A stretch of DNA of 64,000 nucleotides from an uncultured Sphingomonadaceae bacterium (GTDB lineage: Bacteria > Pseudomonadota > Alphaproteobacteria > Sphingomonadales > Sphingomonadaceae). The position numbers were made by a program, and so were the translations under genes. Where the stretch lies: the NCBI GenBank assembly GCA_947493955.1, contig CANLSQ010000003.1:396792-460791 (forward strand). Reading direction: 5' to 3'. A model generated the notes under the pieces. The model did no database searches and had not been told where the DNA came from. It saw only the letters and a program-made list of their open reading frames with translations. The first letter of the stretch is position 1, and every line of letters begins with the position of its first letter. Positions 16,828-25,069 of this stretch are shown piece after piece.

Positions 16828-16851
16828 GTTTGGTTTTGCAGTCAACCAAAC
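16828..16851. promoter_or_regulatory. Inverted repeat upstream of LuxR gene
   Basis: GTTTGGTT (16828-16835) and AACCAAAC (16844-16851) are perfect 8-bp arms with an 8-bp spacer. The whole spans 24 bp, similar in size to a lux box. It lies 63 bp upstream of the LuxR start, so autoregulation is possible. No T-run follows, so a terminator is less likely. Confidence 0.45.
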
Positions 16852-16899
16852 ATTACTATTAATATTGGTAGGGCTTTTGCCAGCCGTCTTCGCGGATGC

Positions 16900-17133
16900 T
16901 TATTCAATCGTACCGATTAACTCGCCGACCGGATATTCTTCTCCCGTCGTATCGATCAGGATTTTGAGTTTTCCGGTGGCAGGAGATTCGACTTCTTGCG
17001 TCGATTTATCATTTTCCAGGGCATAGATTTCCTGCCCTTCGGTCACGTCAGAACCATCAGGTACAAGCCATTCTGCCAGCGTGCCGACTTCCATGCTGAA
17101 TCCCAATTTTGGTATGCGTATTTCAGTAGCCAT
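16900..17133 (-). CDS. Free-standing lipoyl domain protein
   Basis: This protein is a single lipoyl/biotinyl domain of 77 residues and nothing else. IRIPKLGFSMEVGTLAEWLV is the usual E2 opening and the lipoylated lysine is Lys43 in ENDKSTQEVESP. It follows E1 beta with a 2-bp gap. The E3-binding and acyltransferase domains normally joined to such a lipoyl domain are absent. It could serve as a swinging-arm carrier for the adjacent E1, handing the acyl group to an E2 core encoded elsewhere or to another acceptor. Confidence 0.9.
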   Translation of the reverse strand: MATEIRIPKLGFSMEVGTLAEWLVPDGSDVTEGQEIYALENDKSTQEVESPATGKLKILIDTTGEEYPVGELIGTIE

Positions 17134-17135
17134 TT

Positions 17136-18128
17136 TTACCCCAATATTTTGCGAATTTCGCGTTCGATATCATCTTCGCTGAACATCCATGCTTTCTCGA
17201 TGGCGGGAGAGAAAGGCACTGGCGCATAGCCTGATCCGACCCGGCCGACAGGCGCTTTGAGTTCAGAGAATAATTCTTCGTGAATGCGTGAAGAGATTTC
17301 CGCGCCGGTGCCGAAATTCTTCACGGCTTCATGGACGACCACGGCAGCCTTGGTCTTGGCGACACTTTTCAGCACCGTTTCTTCGTCAAATGGTGCGATA
17401 GTGCGTAAGTCGACGATTTCACAGGAAATTCCTTCGCCTGCGAGCTTTTCGGCCACCGCGTGAGATGCGCCGACACCGCGGCCATAGGTGATCAGGCTGA
17501 TGTCGGTTCCTTCGCGCGGAACAGACGCCTTGCCCAATGGGACAACATGGTCGGGTGCAGGAGCGGGCCCCTTGGTGAAATATGTCGGTGTATTCTCGAT
17601 AAAGATTACCGGATTGGGGTCCATGATCGACGAATAGAGCAAACCATAGGCATCTGCCGGATTGGAGGCCGCAACCACCTTCAGGCCGGGTACGTGAGCT
17701 AACCAGGCTTCGAGCATATCGCTATGCTGGCCGCCCAGGCCTGTACCTGCGCCGGTCGTGGTCCGAATGGTCAGCGGCACGCTGGTCTGGCCGCCAGACA
17801 TGAAGCGCAATTTTGCGGCGTGATTGACAATCTGATCCATCGCCACAGTGATGAAGTTCATCAGCATGATTTCCGCGACCGGTTTGTAACCTACCAATGC
17901 CGAACCAACGGCGGCACCGACAATCGCCTGCTCTGAAATCGGGGTCGAGCGGACACGGTCAGTTCCGAATTGGGCCGAAAGCCCTGCAGTCACCTTGAAC
18001 ACACCGCCGCCCTGTTCGTCGGCAATATCTTCGCCCATCAGGATGACTTTCGGATCATCCGCCATCGCCTTGGCCATCGCCATGTTACAGGCCTGGGCGA
18101 ACATGATTTCTGCTGGTTTCTCACTCAT
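17136..18128 (-). CDS. 2-oxoacid/acetoin dehydrogenase E1, beta subunit
   Basis: This 330-residue transketolase-like beta subunit has MGEDIADEQGGGVFKVTAGL, TPISEQAIVGAAVGSALVGY and FIENTPTYF, matching the AcoB/PdhB family. With the alpha subunit it should bind thiamine diphosphate at the subunit interface and decarboxylate a 2-oxoacid or cleave acetoin, passing the acyl group to a lipoyl arm. It overlaps the alpha gene by 4 bp (ATGA) and is followed by the solitary lipoyl domain. Confidence 0.92.
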   Translation of the reverse strand: MSEKPAEIMFAQACNMAMAKAMADDPKVILMGEDIADEQGGGVFKVTAGLSAQFGTDRVRSTPISEQAIVGAAVGSALVGYKPVAEIMLMNFITVAMDQIVNHAAKLRFMSGGQTSVPLTIRTTTGAGTGLGGQHSDMLEAWLAHVPGLKVVAASNPADAYGLLYSSIMDPNPVIFIENTPTYFTKGPAPAPDHVVPLGKASVPREGTDISLITYGRGVGASHAVAEKLAGEGISCEIVDLRTIAPFDEETVLKSVAKTKAAVVVHEAVKNFGTGAEISSRIHEELFSELKAPVGRVGSGYAPVPFSPAIEKAWMFSEDDIEREIRKILG

Positions 18129-19108
18129 GCTGCAATCTCCACATCCAGAACATCGATGCGATATTCATCGCCTGGAGGATATGGCGCGTCGAGCGCAAAT
18201 TGGGCAGCTTCTTCAATCGTTGCCGCATTTTTCGCTTCAATAGCTGCGATGTCTGTCTCACTAATCTGCATATCGAGCAGCTGCTGGCGCAAGATCGGCA
18301 TTGGATCGTCTTTCAGTGCCTGCTCCATTTCTTCTTCAGGAATATAGTGGCTGGTATCGCCCAGCAGGTGCCCGTGAAAGCGGAATGTCATTGCCTCGAT
18401 CAATGTCGGTCCGTTTCCGGCACGCGCATATTCGACCGCCTCTTTCGCTGCCGCATACATTTCGCTGGCGTCATTGCCATTGACCCGCACCGAGCGCATG
18501 CCGAGCCCATCACCGCGTTGCTTGATCGTTTCGGAACTGGTGGCAAAGGCCATCGGGGTATGTTCGGAATAAAGGTTGTTCTGGCAGAGGAAAATCACTG
18601 GCAATTTCCAGACCTGCGCCATGTTCAGGCCTTCGTGGAATGCACCAATATTGGAGGCGCCATCACCAAAGCAGCAGACCGTCACCTTGTCATCTTTTTC
18701 CAGCTGGCTGGCCAGACCCAGACCATTGGCAATTGGAATGCCCGATCCGACAATGCCGGTCGTCACCATCACTCCGGTTTCGGGATGAGTAATATGCATT
18801 GGGCCGCCCTTGCCCTTGCAGGTTCCTGCCATCTTGCCAGCAAATTCGGCCCAGAGGTCTTTCGAAGGAATGCCCTTGGCGAGCTGGTCGTGCAGACCGC
18901 GATAGATGGTAACCAGATAATCTTCCTGATTGACCGCCGCCATCATTGCGGCAGAGACTACTTCCTGTCCGCGGACAGGATAATAGACGATCTGCAATTG
19001 TCCGGCGCCGATCATTTTGCGGAATTTGATATCCGACTGCATGATCAGGTCGGCTCGGGTAAAGATGTCAATCAGTACATCTTTGTCTGCCATCTGTGTA
19101 TCGCTCAA
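18125..19108 (-). CDS. 2-oxoacid/acetoin dehydrogenase E1, alpha subunit
   Basis: This 327-residue alpha subunit carries the thiamine-diphosphate motif GDGASNIGAFHEGLNMA ending in LCQNN, the substrate/phosphorylation-loop region TFRFHGHLLGD, and GIVGSGIPIANGLGLA. It is closest in look to AcoA/PdhA of the heterotetrameric type. The partner beta subunit and a lipoyl domain follow. The position next to a lactonase-like gene and a LuxR regulator within a catabolic island suggests a pathway-specific dehydrogenase rather than housekeeping pyruvate dehydrogenase. Confidence 0.92.
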   Translation of the reverse strand: MSDTQMADKDVLIDIFTRADLIMQSDIKFRKMIGAGQLQIVYYPVRGQEVVSAAMMAAVNQEDYLVTIYRGLHDQLAKGIPSKDLWAEFAGKMAGTCKGKGGPMHITHPETGVMVTTGIVGSGIPIANGLGLASQLEKDDKVTVCCFGDGASNIGAFHEGLNMAQVWKLPVIFLCQNNLYSEHTPMAFATSSETIKQRGDGLGMRSVRVNGNDASEMYAAAKEAVEYARAGNGPTLIEAMTFRFHGHLLGDTSHYIPEEEMEQALKDDPMPILRQQLLDMQISETDIAAIEAKNAATIEEAAQFALDAPYPPGDEYRIDVLDVEIAA

Positions 19109-19214
19109 GGCTTCGCTCCTTTAATGATTACCCTCTGCCGGGGAATTTGCTCTCAATTCTTCATAGCGCAGGCAGGGGCGCTCGCCACTATTGTTATAGG
19201 GAGTAGGGCCTTTT

Positions 19215-19985
19215 TCAGATTGCTTCAGGGCCGCCCAGATCGAGAGCTTGCGCCTGCGGAATAGTGGCCCAGAAATCCGGGTCATGCCCATAGAAAATTC
19301 GCGCCCCGCCTCTTCGTAACTGCGATAGTTTTTCCAGTGACCCGCGATACTGATCCACATTATAGCAATGATCGGGCAGGTGCATCTCATCGAGGGATCG
19401 CCGCATGTTGCAGCAATCGGCAGCAAGCACGGCTTCGCCGGTTGCAGTCTTCACCCGAACCGATTGATGGCCGGGTGTGTGGCCTGCCGTTGGGAAAATA
19501 ACGACAGTGCCGTCACTAAACAGGTCATGTTCACCGGCAATGCGTTTGACCGGTTGGCCGGTGTCAAAGTCCTGCAGGTCATAGGCCGTGTCTTCACCGG
19601 TCATGCCAAAATCCCATTCCGGACCCTGTACGATGATGGTGGCGTCGGGAATCAGCGCGTTGCCGCCGGCGTGATCGATATGGAGATGCGAATTGATGAC
19701 ATAGTCGATCTTTGCCGGATCAATGTCCAGCGCGCGCAATCGATCGGCAACGCTTTCTCCCCGCGGCATATCAACAATCTTGCCGAGTCCTTTTTCCATC
19801 CCGACGAACCGGTCGCTGAAGCCGGTATCGAAGAGCACCAGACCGCCGGGATGATTGATCAGGAAGACGCAGGCCGGGACTTTGGCCTTGCCCGGTTCGC
19901 CGTCCAGAAAGAAGCTCATCGGTAGAGTGATATAGCCGCAGGTAAAGGCGTAGAGCAGGACTCCTTCGTCATTACTGGCCCTCAT
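19215..19985 (-). CDS. AHL-lactonase-like metallo-beta-lactamase-fold hydrolase
   Basis: This 256-residue protein has the binuclear zinc motif SHLHIDHAGG (His100, His102, Asp104, His105), a further His in TAGHTPGHQS, Asp in VLAADCCN and His in FYGHDPDFW. The overall pattern is that of the AttM/AiiA family of N-acyl-homoserine lactonases. Members also open other lactones. GGGGAGGAG precedes the ATG. It begins 34 bp after the Kelch gene. A quorum-quenching role is possible given the LuxR gene downstream, but opening of a catabolic lactone intermediate fits the neighbours equally well. Confidence 0.85.
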   Translation of the reverse strand: MRASNDEGVLLYAFTCGYITLPMSFFLDGEPGKAKVPACVFLINHPGGLVLFDTGFSDRFVGMEKGLGKIVDMPRGESVADRLRALDIDPAKIDYVINSHLHIDHAGGNALIPDATIIVQGPEWDFGMTGEDTAYDLQDFDTGQPVKRIAGEHDLFSDGTVVIFPTAGHTPGHQSVRVKTATGEAVLAADCCNMRRSLDEMHLPDHCYNVDQYRGSLEKLSQLRRGGARIFYGHDPDFWATIPQAQALDLGGPEAI

Positions 19986-20019
19986 ATTCGTTCTCCTCCC
20001 CCTGAATAATATCAGATTC

Positions 20020-20991
20020 TTATGCTTCTGGTTTTATCGCCAGTGTCTGAGCCGTGCCGGTTACGGAATAGATGGTTTCCAATCCCGGTCGCGCACCGCC
20101 GCCAACGATTGTAATACCACCCGATATTTCGCGATCGCTGACCGCGAAGCCATGGCGGGGCTGACCAAGAGGCTCTCCAGAAGACCATCGCATGGTTTCA
20201 AGATTCAATATGTGATGATCAGCAAGGACCTTTCCGGCGCTGAGCGACTCGCCGCCAAATATATGAAGTCGGTTGCCATCGATAAAGGCGCCATGGCCGC
20301 CGCGCCCGATGGGCATGTCTGGCAAACTCTCCCAACGGTCTTCGGTTAAATGATAGACGTCGACCTGCGTCATCTCGGTGCCAAATTCGGCGCTGCGTCC
20401 GCCGGTGATATATAGCAGCGGCCCGGAACGGGCGATGGCATGGGAATGGCGCGCCATCGGCATCGGCTGCATGGCTGACCATGTGTCGGCCGCAATGTCG
20501 TAGCGCCACATGGCGTCGAGATCTTTCCCGTCATCCTGCCCGCCAACCAGATAGAGCGCGCCGTCAAAGTGGGTCATTGCATGTTGGCCGATTGGATGCG
20601 GCAGCTTGCTGATTTCGGTCCAGGTACCAGTCACAGGATCATGGCGAAAAAGACCAGCCTCTTGATCCGCCTCAAACGGCAACGCGACATACCCTCCCGA
20701 AGCATAAACATGCTTGTCATCGGCCGCCATCGCCACATGATGCAGCGCCCGTGGAAGTTTGCCGCAGGCCGACCAGCCGCCCAATTTCAAGTCCAGCGCT
20801 TCGCAGCTGTCGAGCACGCGGAACATTCCGATACCGCCAGCGACATAGAGTTGACCGCCGAGCGTTGTTGCGTGAATTTCGGAACGCGCTTCGTTCATTC
20901 CGTCGTTCCAGCCGAGCGAGGTTCGAGCCAGAAAACCGGCTCCAATGACCAGAAGGATCAGCAAGACCGTGGAGACGAGAAATTTCTTCAT
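20020..20991 (-). CDS. Membrane-anchored Kelch-repeat protein
   Basis: This 323-residue protein starts at the ATG at 20991 with a signal anchor (MKKFLVSTVLLILLVIGAGF). At least five Kelch blades follow, each with a Gly-Gly pair and a Tyr/Trp further on (LYVAGGIG, VYASGGYV, LYLVGGQDD, LYITGGRSA, LHIFGGESL, ITIVGGGA), forming a beta-propeller outside the cytoplasm. Kelch propellers bind sugars, proteins or act as epimerases (as in NanM). It is the first gene of the operon continuing with the lactonase and E1 genes. Function is unknown. Confidence 0.85.
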   Translation of the reverse strand: MKKFLVSTVLLILLVIGAGFLARTSLGWNDGMNEARSEIHATTLGGQLYVAGGIGMFRVLDSCEALDLKLGGWSACGKLPRALHHVAMAADDKHVYASGGYVALPFEADQEAGLFRHDPVTGTWTEISKLPHPIGQHAMTHFDGALYLVGGQDDGKDLDAMWRYDIAADTWSAMQPMPMARHSHAIARSGPLLYITGGRSAEFGTEMTQVDVYHLTEDRWESLPDMPIGRGGHGAFIDGNRLHIFGGESLSAGKVLADHHILNLETMRWSSGEPLGQPRHGFAVSDREISGGITIVGGGARPGLETIYSVTGTAQTLAIKPEA

Positions 20992-21113
20992 GGAAGCGAT
21001 ATGCCATAGTATCGGGAAATCGCCACCCCCTCGGCTGCTATCAAAGCTGCCAGTTATACCATGGACCATAGGTGATCTATCAGACTGCAAATATTGCGTA
21101 ACGGGAGAAGATA

Positions 21114-22115
21114 ATGACCGACAACAGACAGTGGCTGATCAACGGACGTCCCAAAGGCCGCGGGCTGGTAGACGATGATTTCAAGAAAGTCGTGACACCT
21201 GTTCCGGAAGTTGCCGAAGGTCATGTGCTGGTCAAGAACGAGATTCTCGGGTTCGATCCCGCGCAAAAAGGCTGGATGGAAAATATCGGCGGCTATGTCG
21301 CGCCGACTGAAATTGGCGAAGTCATGCGCGGTAGCGGTGTTGGCACCGTGGTCGAATCACGCGATCCGAAATTTGCGGCTGGTGACAAGGTCATGGGTAT
21401 GTTGCGATGGCAGGATTATGCCATGGTTCCGGGTAGTGAATTGAACAAGGTGCCTGACGATGAATTGCTGGGCGCGAATCTCGGCGCGCTGGGAACAACC
21501 GGTATGACTGCCTATTTCGGCCTGCTCAAACACGGCCGGCCACAACCGGGCGACACATTGGTGGTCTCAGGTGCAGCGGGTGCAACCGGCTCGATGGTCG
21601 GACAGATTGGCAAAATTGCCGGATGTCGCACCATTGGTATCGCAGGCGGCAAGGAAAAATGTGACTGGCTGACTCAGGATGTCGGCTATGATCATGCGAT
21701 TGATTATAAAAATGACGATGTTCGCGCGAAGTTGAAAGAGCTGTGCAACCAGTCGATCAATGTCTTTTATGACAATGTCGGAGGCAGCATATTGAACGAC
21801 GCGTTATCCCACATTGCCATGCACGCCCGGGTTGTGATTTGCGGTGGTATTTCCCGCTATGAAAAAGGCGATATGCCGGCCGGTCCGGAAAATTATTTCA
21901 ACCTGATCTTCAAGCGCGGGACGATGTCCGGCTTTATCGTGCTCGATTATATGAGCGAATATCCCGAAGCGCAAAAACGGATGCGTCAGTGGATCAAGGA
22001 AGGAAAAATCACCTTCAAAGAAGACATTCAGGAAGGTTTCGACAATATTCCCAATACGCTGAAGCGGCTGTTTGCGGGCCAGAATTTCGGTAAGCAAATG
22101 TTGCGGCTCGACTAA
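21114..22115 (+). CDS. NADP-dependent MDR oxidoreductase (prostaglandin/curcumin-reductase-like)
   Basis: This 333-residue zinc-free medium-chain dehydrogenase/reductase has NEILGFDPAQKGWM near the N-terminus and the nucleotide-binding GAAGATGSMVGQIGKIAGCR, both typical of leukotriene-B4-dehydrogenase / CurA enzymes that reduce the double bond of enones with NADPH. GGGAGAAG lies upstream. It is paralogous to the protein at 28793-29815. It starts a plus-strand group with two acyl-CoA dehydrogenases and is divergent from the Kelch operon. Confidence 0.9.
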   Translation: MTDNRQWLINGRPKGRGLVDDDFKKVVTPVPEVAEGHVLVKNEILGFDPAQKGWMENIGGYVAPTEIGEVMRGSGVGTVVESRDPKFAAGDKVMGMLRWQDYAMVPGSELNKVPDDELLGANLGALGTTGMTAYFGLLKHGRPQPGDTLVVSGAAGATGSMVGQIGKIAGCRTIGIAGGKEKCDWLTQDVGYDHAIDYKNDDVRAKLKELCNQSINVFYDNVGGSILNDALSHIAMHARVVICGGISRYEKGDMPAGPENYFNLIFKRGTMSGFIVLDYMSEYPEAQKRMRQWIKEGKITFKEDIQEGFDNIPNTLKRLFAGQNFGKQMLRLD

Positions 22116-22212
22116 CGCGCTACTGGGCTGGTTCTTCCTTCGGGCTAACTATTTGCGCAGTGCCAGCCTTTCGCAGTCTGCAATATGACGGTTTGATTAC
22201 GAGAGGGAAATT

Positions 22213-23424
22213 ATGAGCGATTTGGAACAGTTCCGCGCGGAAACACGGGCTTGGCTGGCAGAAAACTGCCCGGAAGAAATGCGCGATGGTGACATTACAG
22301 CAGAGAATCAATGCTGGGGTGGTCGTCAATGGGAGTTCCAGTCCGATGCCCAGAAACGCTGGTTCGAGGCCGCTTTGGCCATGGGCTATACAGTTCCGAC
22401 CTGGCCCGAGGAATATGGCGGCGCCGGATTGTCAGCGGACGAAGCAAAGATTCTTACCGAAGAGCGCGACCGGATCAACGCGCGCAAGCCGCTCAGCAAC
22501 TTTGGCATATCCATGCTCGGCCCCGCTTTGCTGGCCTTTGGCACGCACGAACAGAAACTGATGCACCTGGGAGCGATTGCGCGCGGTGAAATCCGCTGGT
22601 GTCAGGGCTATTCGGAGCCGGGTGCGGGTTCTGATCTCGCTTCGCTAAAAACCAAATGTGAGGACAAGGGCGATCACTGGCTGATCAACGGCCAGAAAAT
22701 CTGGACGTCCAATGCCGATATTTCTGACTGGATATTCTGCCTGGTCCGTACCGATTTTGACGCACCGAAACATAAGGGTATTACTTTCATCCTGATGGAT
22801 ATGGCCAGTGAGGGGATTAGCGTGAAGCCGATCATCCTGATCTCTGGTCATTCGCCCTTTTGCGAAACTTTCTTTGATGATGTGAAAGTTCCGAAAGCCT
22901 ATGGCGACGATAACTTATCGGTCGTTGGCGAGGTCAATCGTGGTTGGGATGTCGCGAAAAACCTGCTGGTGCACGAACGCGGCATGCTGGGTACGATGTC
23001 TCCCTTGCGCGGTGCTACCGGGCCTGAAAATCTTGGTGGCTATGCCGCAGGAGAAATCGGCGTGGACGCGACCGGGCGGCTGGATGATCCATCTCTGCGC
23101 CAAAAAATTGCCCAGGCCGAAATTGATGACTGGGCCTATAACCTGACGGTTGAGCGGATGAATGACGAAGCGAATGCCGGAAATGGACTGGGCGCAAAAT
23201 CGTCCATGCTGAAATATGCAGCATCCGAACTGACCAAGAAAGGCAGCCAGCTGCGCATGGACATTGGCGGAACCGGTGCTGCGACCATTGGTCCGGACGG
23301 AATTGAATATGGCAGCCTGGCCAACACGTGGCTCTACAATCGCGCTTATTCCATCCTTGGCGGCACGACCGAGGTTCAACTCAACATCATTTCCAAGCGG
23401 GTCTTGGAATTGCCCAGCGCGTAA
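22213..23424 (+). CDS. Acyl-CoA dehydrogenase, subunit of a probable pair
   Basis: This 403-residue flavin enzyme has WPEEYGGAGLS in the N-terminal domain, WCQGYSEPGAGSDLASLKT and INGQKIWTSNA for FAD and substrate binding, and AYSILGGTTEVQLNIISKRV at the end. The catalytic Glu of the MCAD type (YEGT) is Gly in this last motif, so a base elsewhere must be used. The next gene, 15 bp on, is a second acyl-CoA dehydrogenase that lacks this C-terminal motif. Such tandem unlike pairs form alpha2-beta2 enzymes in steroid side-chain degradation. Confidence 0.92.
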   Translation: MSDLEQFRAETRAWLAENCPEEMRDGDITAENQCWGGRQWEFQSDAQKRWFEAALAMGYTVPTWPEEYGGAGLSADEAKILTEERDRINARKPLSNFGISMLGPALLAFGTHEQKLMHLGAIARGEIRWCQGYSEPGAGSDLASLKTKCEDKGDHWLINGQKIWTSNADISDWIFCLVRTDFDAPKHKGITFILMDMASEGISVKPIILISGHSPFCETFFDDVKVPKAYGDDNLSVVGEVNRGWDVAKNLLVHERGMLGTMSPLRGATGPENLGGYAAGEIGVDATGRLDDPSLRQKIAQAEIDDWAYNLTVERMNDEANAGNGLGAKSSMLKYAASELTKKGSQLRMDIGGTGAATIGPDGIEYGSLANTWLYNRAYSILGGTTEVQLNIISKRVLELPSA

Positions 23425-23439
23425 GAAGGCGAGATAGCT

Positions 23440-24579
23440 ATGTCCCTAATTCTCACCGAAGAACAGGAAATGCTGCAAGATGCAGCCAATGGTTTTTTGA
23501 CCGAAAACGCGCCTGTTGCTGCGTTTCGTGAGGTTAGGGATAGCAAGAATCCGGACGGTTTTTGCCGGGACTTGTGGAAAGAAATGGCCGACATGGGCTG
23601 GGCCGGAATCATCGTGGACGAGGAATTTGGCGGCAGCGAATTCGGCTATGTTGGCGCCGGTGTTCTGGCCGAACAAATGGGCCGAAACCTTACCGCTTCT
23701 CCGTTTTTCTCGACTTCTGTCTTGGGTGCAACCGCTGTGCAGCGTTACGGCACGGCCAAGCAGAAAGAGCAGCATCTGGGCTCGATTTGTGATGGTTCGA
23801 CCCTGTTCGCGCTGGCCGTTGATGAAGGACCGCGGCACCGCCCGGAACATGTCGAGTTTGCCGCTACGCCGCATGGCAATGGCTATAAACTATCTGGCGC
23901 AAAGACCTTTGTCGCGGATGGCCATGTTGCCGACAAATTGATTATCGCGGCCCGCACTTCGGGCGAAGCCAATGATCCATCGGGCATCACATTGTTTCTG
24001 GTTGATGCGGATGCAGAAGAGATTGATCGCGCGCACACGCCGATGATCGACAGTCGCAATGCAGCGAATATCAAGGTCGATGGCCTTGAGGTTACGGGCG
24101 ATGATATATTGGGTGAAGTCGACAAGGGTTATGAAGCCCTGGAAGGTATTTTGTCCGCCGGCCGCGCCGTATTGGGTGCGGAAATGTCGGGATCGTCGCA
24201 GCAGGCCTTCGCGATTACCACCGATTATCTGAAAGAACGTGAGCAATTTGGTCAGAAAATCGGTTCATTCCAAGGATTGCAGCACCGCGCCGCGCATCTC
24301 GCGACCGAGATAGAGATGACCAAATCAGCAGTGCTCAAATCCCTGCAATTGCTTGACGATGATTTTGAAAGCGCATCCGCTACCTGTTCCATGGCGAAAG
24401 CCAAATCGGGCATGACCGCGCAACTATCCACCCAGGAAGCAATCCAGATGCATGGCGGCATTGGAGTGACCGACGAATATGATGTCGGCCTTTATTTCAA
24501 ACGAGTCCATGTCGCCCAGCAGATGTTCGGCGATGCCGGCTTCCATGCAGATCGGTTGGCGAAGCGCTCCGGCTATTGA
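23440..24579 (+). CDS. Acyl-CoA dehydrogenase, second subunit of a probable pair
   Basis: This 379-residue protein has the acyl-CoA dehydrogenase fold: EEFGGSEFGYVGAGVLAEQM, the REQFGQKIGSFQGLQHRAA helix and IQMHGGIGVTDEYDVGLYFK. It ends without the usual GGTxEIQ FAD loop, so part of the FAD site may be completed by the partner encoded just upstream. It would introduce a double bond into a CoA thioester and pass electrons to ETF. The pair is convergent with the ketosteroid-isomerase gene. Confidence 0.91.
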   Translation: MSLILTEEQEMLQDAANGFLTENAPVAAFREVRDSKNPDGFCRDLWKEMADMGWAGIIVDEEFGGSEFGYVGAGVLAEQMGRNLTASPFFSTSVLGATAVQRYGTAKQKEQHLGSICDGSTLFALAVDEGPRHRPEHVEFAATPHGNGYKLSGAKTFVADGHVADKLIIAARTSGEANDPSGITLFLVDADAEEIDRAHTPMIDSRNAANIKVDGLEVTGDDILGEVDKGYEALEGILSAGRAVLGAEMSGSSQQAFAITTDYLKEREQFGQKIGSFQGLQHRAAHLATEIEMTKSAVLKSLQLLDDDFESASATCSMAKAKSGMTAQLSTQEAIQMHGGIGVTDEYDVGLYFKRVHVAQQMFGDAGFHADRLAKRSGY

Positions 24580-24595
24580 CCCTTTGAAAGACGGC

Positions 24596-24976
24596 TTAAC
24601 CTTCGCTCATCGTAATGTTGGCAGGGCCGAAATGCGCCGTCATTTTCTCAACTTTACCGGCCTCGTCAAATTCAAAAATATCGATCACTTCGACGATCAA
24701 GACTTTGCCGTCCCCCTGGCCGATCTCCGCGCGGAACGGGAAGGCTGCGGCCTTCGTGCTAATCCTGATGCTGTCAGTCAACTCGACTTTCGCGCCGCCG
24801 GAAAAGGCATTTTGATAAAATGTCAGAATCTCAGAACCCGTTTTTGGTTCCGTGCCAGCAGGATCTTCGACAGCGGCATTGTCGGCATAAATATCCATCA
24901 CCGCATGCATGTCACCGGCATTAATCGCGGCCAGATAGCTATTGACGATCTCGGTCATATGTTCGGGCGTTGGCAT
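24596..24976 (-). CDS. Ketosteroid isomerase homologue (steroid Delta-isomerase)
   Basis: This 126-residue protein starts at the ATG at 24976 (AAAGGAAG upstream). It opens with PTPEHMTEIVNSYLAAINAG, closely like Comamonas testosteroni 3-oxo-Delta5-steroid isomerase as I recall it. All three catalytic residues fall at the very same numbers: Tyr14, Asp38 (AVEDPAG) and Asp99 (VEVIDIFEF). The length matches too (the known enzyme has 125 residues). It would shift a C5=C6 double bond into conjugation with a C3 ketone. It is transcribed against its neighbours, sharing a 93-bp region with the SDR at 25070. Other NTF2-fold isomerase substrates remain possible. Confidence 0.85.
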   Translation of the reverse strand: MPTPEHMTEIVNSYLAAINAGDMHAVMDIYADNAAVEDPAGTEPKTGSEILTFYQNAFSGGAKVELTDSIRISTKAAAFPFRAEIGQGDGKVLIVEVIDIFEFDEAGKVEKMTAHFGPANITMSEG

Positions 24977-25069
24977 AAGGCTTCCTTTCTGAAGAACGGC
25001 ATGAATAATAGAGGCGCACGGTACAAACCGGCGTCTCCCTAAATTGATAGGGAATTGAGGAGAGATGAT

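Noticed and set aside
19121..19426. Minus-strand open frame of about 100 codons between the lactonase-like and E1 alpha genes
   Set aside because: Most of it overlaps the well-supported lactonase-like gene in another frame, it has no ribosome site or recognisable domain, and composition looks like a shadow frame.
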